A program made the position numbers and the translations under genes. The notes under the pieces were generated by a model. That model ran no database searches. It worked only from the letters and a program-made list of their open reading frames with translations, and was not told where the DNA came from. From Bradyrhizobium macuxiense (GTDB taxonomy: Bacteria; Pseudomonadota; Alphaproteobacteria; Rhizobiales; Xanthobacteraceae), in NCBI RefSeq assembly GCF_001542415.1, contig NZ_LNCU01000082.1, positions 45,256-80,898 on the forward strand: DNA of 35,643 nucleotides. The letters run 5' to 3'. Positions 29,805 to 35,643 of this stretch are shown here, piece by piece (the first letter of the stretch is position 1; every line of letters starts with the position of its first letter).

Positions 29805-31142
29805 TCAGCGGCGGAAATACCGCTTGGCGCGCCGCTCGGCTTCCGCCGCGGCGGCCTCAGGCGTAGCGGCGTCGGTCGCGACCGATGCGCACATCTGCAC
29901 CAGCACGTAATCGGCGGTGACGGCGCCGGTCGCGGTCGAGATCGGTCCATTGTAGCCGTTGTAGTACGGTGTCTTCATCGTATCCTTGAAGATCGCGACC
30001 TTGGGATCGCCCGACCACACCGCGGCATCCGCATAGGCCGCCAGCGGCTGCGACCAGTAGCCGGAGTTGGCATTGAGCCACGACTCATACTGTTCGTGCT
30101 CCAGCATGAATTGCAAGAATGCCTTTGCCGCGTTGGGATACTTGCTGTGCTTGAACACCATCGCGTTCAGTGTCAGGCCCGACATCGGATAGGTCGAGGC
30201 CAGCCCCTTGGGCAGGAACTGATGCTCGGTGTCGTCGGCGATCGCCTTGGTCGCGGGGTCGTTCTTGAGCGAGAAATACAGCGAGACGCCGTTCGCGGTC
30301 AGGCTGATGTCCTGCGCCGAATAGGCGCGGTTGTTGGAGACGTCGTTCCACGACGGCGTGCCGGCAATGAAGGTCGGATAGAGCTCCTTCAGATATTTCA
30401 GCGCGGCGACCGTCTCCTTGCTGTTGATGACGATGTTGCCTTCTTCATCGAGCAGGGCTGCCTTGTGCGACCAGAGCAGCCAGCTTGCGAAGCCGTTGCC
30501 GTCTCCGACGGCGTTGCCAAGCGCGAAGCCTGCGGGCTTGCCGGCCGCCTTTAATTTCTTGCAGAGTTCGAGGAAACCGGCGTGGTCATCCGGCACCCGG
30601 TCGAAGCCTGCTGCCTTGACCAGTGACTTGCGGTAGACCAGCGGACCGCCGGAGGCGCCGAACGGCAGGCCGATCCAGCTCTTGGACTTGGCGCGCATGC
30701 CGTATTTCTGCGCCAGGGTCAGCCAGCCGCCGTAGCGCTTGCCGAGATAGTCGGCGACATCGGTCAGCTCGACCAGCTTGTCGACATAGATGTGCGGCGC
30801 GTCGCCGAAGCCGATGATGATGTCGGGGCCGGCGCCGGAGTTCGAGGTCACCGCGGTCTGCTGGTTGATGTCCTCCCAACCGACGAAGTCGACCTTGATC
30901 TCGACGCCGGTCTTGTCGGTGAACTTCTTGGCATTGGCGCGGAAAACGTCTTCGTCGGCCTGGACGAAGCGCACCGGCCGCAGCATGCGCAAGGACGCAC
31001 CCTTCTCGATCGGCAGCGACGGCGCCGCCGCGTCGGCGGCCTTCACTTTCGACGCGTCCTGCGCCGAAGCGCCGCTCGCGACGAGCGCTGCCGCAGAAAC
31101 CCCCAGCACCAGTGCGTCGCGGCGCGTGATCTCGGTCTTCAT
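29805..31142 (-). CDS. Extracellular sugar-binding protein (ABC transporter), Tat-exported
   Basis: 445 residues from ATG 31142; a TTG three codons upstream is too close to the GGGAG ribosome-binding site. The N-terminus KTEITRRDALVLGVSAAALVASGASAQ is a twin-arginine signal peptide. The mature protein is a family-1 (MalE/UgpB-like) solute-binding protein: VEIKVDFVGWEDINQQTAV, GPDIIIGFGDAPHIYVDKLVELTD, GLPFGASGGPLVYRKSLVKAAGF, FLELCKKLKAAGKPAGFAL, PNAAKAFLQFMLEHEQYESWLN (each a short typical block). It would bind a sugar or polyol in the periplasm and deliver it to the two permeases. Substrate unknown. First gene of the transporter set. Confidence 0.92.
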   Translation of the reverse strand: MKTEITRRDALVLGVSAAALVASGASAQDASKVKAADAAAPSLPIEKGASLRMLRPVRFVQADEDVFRANAKKFTDKTGVEIKVDFVGWEDINQQTAVTSNSGAGPDIIIGFGDAPHIYVDKLVELTDVADYLGKRYGGWLTLAQKYGMRAKSKSWIGLPFGASGGPLVYRKSLVKAAGFDRVPDDHAGFLELCKKLKAAGKPAGFALGNAVGDGNGFASWLLWSHKAALLDEEGNIVINSKETVAALKYLKELYPTFIAGTPSWNDVSNNRAYSAQDISLTANGVSLYFSLKNDPATKAIADDTEHQFLPKGLASTYPMSGLTLNAMVFKHSKYPNAAKAFLQFMLEHEQYESWLNANSGYWSQPLAAYADAAVWSGDPKVAIFKDTMKTPYYNGYNGPISTATGAVTADYVLVQMCASVATDAATPEAAAAEAERRAKRYFRR

Positions 31143-31278
31143 GTCGTTCAATCTCCCAGTGTTCTTGTTTCTTCCCGGCGTTGATCGCCGGTGAAGGGTT
31201 TTCGGGACATTCCTCGCGCAACCCGGCGCCGTCCCGCGTCATCCACGGGACGAGCCTGCGCGAAAAGCGCTTCGCCGC

Positions 31279-32322
31279 CTAGCTGTTCGGACCGCGATCC
31301 ATGCTGACGGGCTGCCAGCGGCGCAGCGCGGTGTTTTGCAGCACCGACGGGTTGACGCAGCTTACCGGCCACATGCCTTGGAGCACTAGTGACAATTCGT
31401 AGCCCACCCGGCGCTTGCGCGCCTCGTCAAAACGTGCCGAGGCGGAGGCGACATGGGCGGTCAAGGTAACATTGTCCATCCCGAGCATCGGGTTGTTGTG
31501 TGACGGAGGCTCCTTTTCAAGTACGTCGAGTGCGGCGTGGGCGATCCAGCCCTCCTGCAGCGCCTTGATCAGCCCTTCCTCGTCTACCGTCGCGCCGCGC
31601 CCGGTGTTGATGAAAACGGCCGATTTTTTCATCTGGCGGAAGTGCTTTTCGCCCAGCATGTGGTGCACCTCGGGCCGCGCCGGCGCGTGCATGGAGACGA
31701 AATCCGACTGTGACAGCACCTCCGACAGCGTCGCGGGCATCACGCCGTGGTCATACATCAACGTTTCCTGGATGAACGGATCGTAGGCCATCATCCGCAG
31801 CCCGAAGGGGGCGGCGCGTTTGGCCACCGCGCGCGCCACCCGGCCGAAGGAGATGAAGCCGAGCGTCTGCCCCATCAGGCGGGGAATCTTCAGGAGCGCC
31901 GGGCGGCCCTCGGCCCAGCGGCCGGTGCGCACCATCTTGTCCTGCTCGATCAGGCGGCGGAAGCCTGCGAGCAGCAGCATCATGGCGTGGTCGGCGACCT
32001 CCTCGATGAAGGTATCGGGGATGTTGGTGACGGGGATGCCGCGTGCGGTCGCCGCCTTGACGTCGACCGAGTCGACGCCGACGCTGCCGAGCGTGATCGC
32101 CTTGCAGTTCTCCAGCGCGTCGATGATCGTCTTGGTGATCGGCATGCCCTTGGCGTAGATCGCATCTGCGGTCCTTGCCGCGGCGATGAACTCGGCCTCG
32201 TTGGCCGGGGCCTCGATGATCTCGGCGCCGATCGGGTCGAGCGCCTCCCGTTCATAGTCGTAGCCGCCGCCGGCGACGGTGAAGCTTGCGCCCTTCGGCG
32301 TGACCACTCTGAATTTTGACAT
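31279..32322 (-). CDS. D-isomer-specific 2-hydroxyacid dehydrogenase (phosphoglycerate dehydrogenase-like)
   Basis: 347 residues from ATG 32322, with GGGAG 8-12 bases before it. A two-domain dehydrogenase that reduces or oxidises a 2-hydroxy/2-oxo acid with NAD(P). The expected catalytic trio is Arg242 (NTGRGATVDE), Glu271 (DVLEKEPP) and His290 (TAHVAS). The cofactor loop is unusual: LGFISFGRVARAVA replaces the first and third glycines of GxGxxG by Ser158 and Ala163. It lies 136 bases upstream of the sugar-binding protein gene on the same strand and may be co-expressed; a link to catabolism of the transported compound is speculative. It is distinct from serA at 12473 (no ACT domain). Confidence 0.9.
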   Translation of the reverse strand: MSKFRVVTPKGASFTVAGGGYDYEREALDPIGAEIIEAPANEAEFIAAARTADAIYAKGMPITKTIIDALENCKAITLGSVGVDSVDVKAATARGIPVTNIPDTFIEEVADHAMMLLLAGFRRLIEQDKMVRTGRWAEGRPALLKIPRLMGQTLGFISFGRVARAVAKRAAPFGLRMMAYDPFIQETLMYDHGVMPATLSEVLSQSDFVSMHAPARPEVHHMLGEKHFRQMKKSAVFINTGRGATVDEEGLIKALQEGWIAHAALDVLEKEPPSHNNPMLGMDNVTLTAHVASASARFDEARKRRVGYELSLVLQGMWPVSCVNPSVLQNTALRRWQPVSMDRGPNS

Positions 32323-32336
32323 GACGTGCTCCCGAT

Positions 32337-32396
32337 CTTGAGTGTTCTGTTCTTGCTTGTTGCTCGTTGTTTCTTGCTTGGCTTCTTGCTTGGGCC
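32337..32396 (-). promoter_or_regulatory. A-rich CAAGAA-repeat leader of the dehydrogenase gene
   Basis: Read on the minus strand, the 60 bases before the ribosome-binding site consist of CAAGAA, CAACGAGCAACAAGC and similar units, nearly free of U and C runs and very unlike the GC-rich surroundings. Such ARN-type triplets are what the distal face of Hfq binds, and an unstructured A-rich leader also favours translation. No fixed repeat unit; low-complexity origin is possible. Confidence 0.4.
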
Positions 32397-32590
32397 GCGC
32401 CTTGCACCGCCGCCTGCATATACTTCTACGCGACTTGTGCTGCTCCCTCCACAATTGCCGGTTGGTCGGCAGCCTGATTCTCCGGGCTACTACGGGGAAC
32501 CCCCGTAACCAACGGGTAAAGGCTCTCACATTACGGTGCGCGGAATCAATCCGCCAATCGCGTCGCGTTCCCCACCTCCCGGAGATCCCC

Positions 32591-34276
32591 GTGAAGCTGT
32601 CAAATCTGAAGATCACCCCAAAGCTCGGCATCCTGGTGGGGGTGACACTCCTTGGTCTGTGTGCGGCCGGCATCCTCGCTGCTCACTTGATGCAGCGTGA
32701 GATGACGAATGCGCGCATCGATCAGGCCAAGGCGATCGTCGAGATGGCGAAGAACATGGCGGCGAGCCTGAAGAAGGAGGTCGATGCCGGCAAGATGACC
32801 AAGGAGGCTGCGCTCGCCGAGTTCGGCAAGCGCGCCAACGCCATGACCTATGACAACGGCGCCGGCTATCTGTTCGGTACCGACTACAACGGCATCACCG
32901 TGCTGGCGCCCGATCCGAAGCAGGTCGGCACCAACCGCATGGACGTCGTGACCAATGGCCGCAAGCTGTCGCAGGAATTGATGGACGGCGTGAAGGCCAA
33001 GGGCGAGATCCTGCTGTTCTATGATTATGTGAAGCCGGGTCAGGAGACGCCGATTCACAAGCTCGGCTATGCCGTCGCTGTCCCCGGCTTCGACATGTAC
33101 CTCGGCACCGGCGCCTATCTCGAGGATATCGACGCCAAGATGCGCCCGATCGCGTGGCTGCTCGGTCTGGCGATCCTCGGCATCGGCATCATCTCCGGCT
33201 CGGTCGCCTGGCTGATCGGCCGCAGCATCTCCCGCCCGCTCAACCAGCTTGGCGCCCGCATGCGCGACATCGCCGACGGCAAGCTCGAGGGCGAGATTCC
33301 GGGTGTCGGCCGCGGCAACGAGGTCGGCGCGATGGCGGCGACGGTGCAGATATTCAAGGACAACGCGGTCAAGATCCGCGACCTCGAACAGGCCGAGGCA
33401 GCGAACCAGGCGCGTGCGACCGCCGATCGGCGCTCCGCGATGGACAACATCGCCAACGATTTCGAGCGCAGCGTGAACGGCATCGTCCGCTCGGTGGCAT
33501 CAGCCGCCGCCGGCATGCAGACCACCGCGCAATCGATGACCGCGACCGCGAGCGACGCCAGCGCGCGTGCCGCGACGGTTGGAGCTGCGTCCGACAGCGC
33601 CTCCAACAATGTCGGCACTGTTGCCGCGGCGGCCGAAGAGCTGTCGAGCTCGGTTGCCGAGATCGCCCGCCAGGTGGCGCGCTCCAGCGAGGTCGCGGGC
33701 AAGGCGGTGGCTGATGCCGAGCGCACCAATGCGACCGTGCAGGCGCTCTCCACCGGCGCGGAGAAGATCGGCGAGGTGGTCAAGCTGATCCATTCGATCG
33801 CCGCCCAGACCAATCTGCTCGCGCTCAACGCCACGATCGAGGCGGCGCGCGCCGGCGAATCCGGCCGCGGCTTCGCGGTCGTCGCGTCCGAGGTCAAGGC
33901 GCTCGCCAATCAGACCGCGAAGGCGACCGAGGAGATCTCGGCGCAGGTCGCGGCGATGCAGGCCTCGACCGGCGAGGCGGTCACCTCGATCGGCGGCATC
34001 ACCGCGACCATCGCGCAGATGAGCGAGATCACAGCCTCGATCTCGACCGCGATCGACCAGCAGGGCGACGCGACACGCGAGATCGCGCGCAACATCCAGC
34101 AGGTCGCGACCGGCTCGAGCGAGATCTCGGCCCATATCGGCGGCGTCACCACCGCGGCCGCCGCCACCGGCACCGCCGCGACCGACGTGCTCTCGAACGC
34201 CCGCGAGCTCGACACCCAATCCGGCATGCTGCGCAACGCGGTCGACGAGTTCCTGCAGAAGGTCCGTGCGGCGTAG
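32591..34276 (+). CDS. Methyl-accepting chemotaxis protein with single Cache sensor
   Basis: 561 residues. The start is the GTG at 32591, preceded by GGAGA at 32581; the frame is open for 250 bases upstream but without a ribosome-binding site. Transmembrane helix 1 is about residues 11-32. A periplasmic sCache_2-type domain (about 40-175) shows AMTYDNGAGYLFGTDYNGITVLAP, GTNRMDV, and YAVAVPGFDMYLGTGAYLEDID. Helix 2 (about 182-205) is followed by HAMP (ISRPLNQLGARMRDIADG) and the signalling domain with hairpin tip KLIHSIAAQTNLLALNATIEAARAGESGRGFAVVASEVKALA (read in pieces). It would control the CheA-flagellar pathway in response to a small ligand, often organic acids for sCache_2. No che genes are nearby. 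Confidence 0.94.
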   Translation: MKLSNLKITPKLGILVGVTLLGLCAAGILAAHLMQREMTNARIDQAKAIVEMAKNMAASLKKEVDAGKMTKEAALAEFGKRANAMTYDNGAGYLFGTDYNGITVLAPDPKQVGTNRMDVVTNGRKLSQELMDGVKAKGEILLFYDYVKPGQETPIHKLGYAVAVPGFDMYLGTGAYLEDIDAKMRPIAWLLGLAILGIGIISGSVAWLIGRSISRPLNQLGARMRDIADGKLEGEIPGVGRGNEVGAMAATVQIFKDNAVKIRDLEQAEAANQARATADRRSAMDNIANDFERSVNGIVRSVASAAAGMQTTAQSMTATASDASARAATVGAASDSASNNVGTVAAAAEELSSSVAEIARQVARSSEVAGKAVADAERTNATVQALSTGAEKIGEVVKLIHSIAAQTNLLALNATIEAARAGESGRGFAVVASEVKALANQTAKATEEISAQVAAMQASTGEAVTSIGGITATIAQMSEITASISTAIDQQGDATREIARNIQQVATGSSEISAHIGGVTTAAAATGTAATDVLSNARELDTQSGMLRNAVDEFLQKVRAA

Positions 34277-34307
34277 AGCTGACGCGATCTCACCAACATT
34301 CATCACG

Positions 34308-34338
34308 ATGCCCGGGCTTGGCCCGGGCATTCGCGTTT
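34308..34338 (+). terminator. Terminator-like hairpin after the chemoreceptor gene
   Basis: ATGCCCGGGC-TTG-GCCCGGGCAT is a perfect 10-bp stem, followed by TCGCGTTTCT. It lies 31 bases after the stop. The T-run is weak, and the same core occurs in type D repeats, so it may also be repeat-derived. Confidence 0.6.
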
Positions 34339-34391
34339 CTGACATGGCGAGAGAAGTCCGTAGATTCCATGGGGCGGTGAGCGAGCTCTAT

Positions 34392-34426
34392 CCGATAGGT
34401 TTGGGTTTGCACACTCGAACCATCGG
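34392..34426 (+). ncRNA. Candidate structured RNA (bridge-RNA part) at the IS110 5' end
   Basis: CCGAT-A-GGTTTG, a 12-base loop, then CGAACC-ATCGG makes an 11-bp stem with one bulged A, directly before the transposase ribosome-binding site (GGAGAA overlaps the 3' arm). IS110 elements encode a bridge RNA in a non-coding end that pairs with target and donor DNA. The upstream space is only about 95 bases here, so the full guide RNA may instead lie downstream, as in the IS1111 group. Confidence 0.4.
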
Positions 34427-34435
34427 AGAAGTCAG

Positions 34436-35584
34436 ATGCAAGCATCGACTGCAGGCACGCCCACCGCAGGGCATTGTGGCACAATTTTCGTTGCAATCGA
34501 ACTGAGCCAGAAGACATGGCTTGTGACGCTTCACAGCCCTGACCGGGAGCGGATGTCTCGCCACAAGCTCGACGGAGGCGATCACGGCGAACTGCTGGCC
34601 GTGATCGAGCGGACCCGCACCCGCGTGACGGAGAAGCTCGGCTCGGTGCCGTGCGTGGTGAGCTGCTATGAAGCCGGTTATGACGGCTTTTGGCTGCACC
34701 GGCTTTTGGAGACGGCCGGGATCAGGAACTTCGTGTTCGACGCGGCGAGTATTGCGGTGGAGCAGCGGGCGCGACGGGCAAAGACGGACCGGATCGACGG
34801 CGAGCTGCTGCTGCGTACCTTGATGGCCTATTTGCGGGGCGAACCGCGAGTTGTTCGGAGCGTCCGGGTACCGAGCGTGGAGGCCGAGGACGCCCGGCGC
34901 GCCAGTCGCGAACGCGACCGGCTGGTCACGGAGCAGACCGCTCACACCAACCGGATCAAGGGGCTGCTGCGCCTTCACGGGATGGCGGTCGGCAACCCGC
35001 GGCGGCGCGACTGGCTGGCCTGGCTCGCGCGGCAGCGCGACTGGCAGGGACGACCGGTGCCGCCACAGTTGTTGGCCGAAGTGACGCGCGAGCACGCGCG
35101 GCTGACGTTGATACGTGACCAGCTTGCGGCACTGGAAGAGGCCCAGGCGACACAGGCCGCGCCGGCTCCTGCACCGATGCGGGAGCGGCGAGACCTGCTG
35201 CTCCGCATCAAGGCGCTCGGCCCGGCCTTCACCGGGACGCTGGTGAGCGAGCTATTCTACAAGGATTTCCGCAACCGCCGCGAGGTTGCCAGCTATTGCG
35301 GATTGGCCCCCAGCCCGTGGCGCAGCGGCGGCATGGATCGCGAGCAGGGCATCAGCAAGGCCGGTAATCGACGCGCCCGCCAGAAGGCGATCGAGCTGGC
35401 GTGGCTCTGGCTCCGCCATCAGGGCGACAGCGCGCTCAGCCGCTGGTTTCACGCCCGCACCGCCAACGCCGGCAAGCGCGCCAAACGTATCGCCATCGTC
35501 GCCTTGGCGCGCAAGCTGATCGTGGCGCTGTGGCGCTATCTCACCACCGGCCTCATTCCCGAGCAGGCAACCATGAAGGCATGA
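34436..35584 (+). CDS. IS110-family transposase (DEDD type)
   Basis: 382 residues. The N-terminal RuvC-like domain carries acidic residues Glu22 (FVAIELSQKTW), Glu79 (SCYEAGYDGF), and Asp118 and Asp121 (AKTDRIDGELL), the DEDD tetrad with Glu in the first place. A helical middle part (ARRASRERDRLVTEQTAHTNRIKGLL) is followed by the C-terminal Transposase_20 domain with LGPAFTGTLVSELFYKDFRNRREVASYCGLAP, the serine-bearing RSGG and ISKAGNRRAR (read in pieces). The start at 34436 has GGAGAA 6-11 bases upstream. The gene is intact to its stop, so the element may be active. The enzyme recombines DNA guided by a bridge RNA in characterised relatives. Confidence 0.93.
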   Translation: MQASTAGTPTAGHCGTIFVAIELSQKTWLVTLHSPDRERMSRHKLDGGDHGELLAVIERTRTRVTEKLGSVPCVVSCYEAGYDGFWLHRLLETAGIRNFVFDAASIAVEQRARRAKTDRIDGELLLRTLMAYLRGEPRVVRSVRVPSVEAEDARRASRERDRLVTEQTAHTNRIKGLLRLHGMAVGNPRRRDWLAWLARQRDWQGRPVPPQLLAEVTREHARLTLIRDQLAALEEAQATQAAPAPAPMRERRDLLLRIKALGPAFTGTLVSELFYKDFRNRREVASYCGLAPSPWRSGGMDREQGISKAGNRRARQKAIELAWLWLRHQGDSALSRWFHARTANAGKRAKRIAIVALARKLIVALWRYLTTGLIPEQATMKA

Positions 35585-35643
35585 CAAACCACGCGACCAC
35601 GCGTCGCGGCTCGCCGCGCTCGTGCGGGACGGATGATGACCGT

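Larger units (their letters stand above)
34341..35643 (+). mobile_element. IS110-family insertion sequence, right end outside the window
   Basis: The transposase gene plus adjoining non-coding DNA. The left boundary is not visible as an inverted repeat, as expected for IS110 elements, and is set here just past the chemoreceptor terminator; the true end could differ by tens of bases. The element continues past base 35643. Non-coding flanks include a strong stem-loop at 34392-34426. Confidence 0.5.

Noticed and set aside
32323..32673. Upstream extension of the hydroxyacid dehydrogenase
   Set aside because: The added stretch is low-complexity Lys/Gln/Glu and Arg-rich sequence without family similarity; the ATG at 32322 has a good ribosome-binding site.
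1..35643. tRNA, rRNA, CRISPR, prophage or defence system
   Set aside because: No cloverleaf-like segment, array of short repeats, or phage/defence gene was recognised on either strand; tRNAscan or a defence-gene search could overturn this.

Overview
The window looks like chromosomal DNA of a Bradyrhizobium-like alphaproteobacterium (Nitrobacteraceae). The reasons are uniformly high GC coding sequence, several families of palindromic intergenic repeats of the kind scattered through Bradyrhizobium genomes, and a heme-uptake locus (hmuVUT, hmuP, hmuR, hmuQ, hutX, exbBD, tonB) laid out much as described for B. japonicum. Genus assignment is inference from content, not from a database search. I see no tRNA, rRNA, CRISPR array or phage module.

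Layout. 1-2.7 kb: the 3' part of shikimate dehydrogenase, then two diverged tandem paralogues of a small secreted protein, each followed by a nearly identical palindromic repeat. 2.7-7.3 kb: an FMN-dependent alpha-hydroxy-acid dehydrogenase (minus strand), a 57-residue acidic protein, glmM and a fosmidomycin-resistance-type MFS exporter. 7.3-11 kb: two outer-membrane beta-barrel proteins (a TTAA-N7-TTAA site precedes the first), a GST-like protein, a GNAT acetyltransferase and a 70-residue protein. 11-14.3 kb: the serine pathway pair serC-serA. serC is preceded by a structured leader that can pair with its ribosome-binding site, and the two genes are separated by a hairpin-rich repeat. 14.3-18.5 kb: a thiolase, a MuiA/DUF4139 protein and a crotonase-superfamily enzyme lacking one canonical catalytic Glu.

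18.6-27.7 kb is the heme-acquisition locus. The minus-strand operon hmuP-hmuT-hmuU-hmuV encodes a regulator/uptake factor, periplasmic binding protein, permease and ATPase. Divergent from it run the TonB-dependent receptor hmuR, the IsdG-type heme-degrading enzyme hmuQ, the heme carrier hutX and the energising complex exbB-exbD-tonB. Together they cover heme from the outer membrane to iron release in the cytoplasm. A 17-bp dyad lies between the divergent promoters, just upstream of a plausible hmuP promoter. A mosaic of repeat sequence separates exbD from tonB.

27.8-32.3 kb (minus strand): a 2-hydroxyacid dehydrogenase, a Tat-exported sugar-binding protein and two CUT1-type permeases, with no ATPase gene in view. 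32.6-34.3 kb: a chemoreceptor with a single Cache sensor. 34.4 kb to the end: an IS110-family transposase preceded by a strong stem-loop; the right end of the element is outside the window.

No wholly new multi-gene system is evident. The most distinctive signals are the serC leader, the hmuP/hmuR intergenic control region, the discordant divergence of the duplicated genes and their repeats, the structured 5' end of the IS110 element, and the ARN-rich leader before the minus-strand dehydrogenase.
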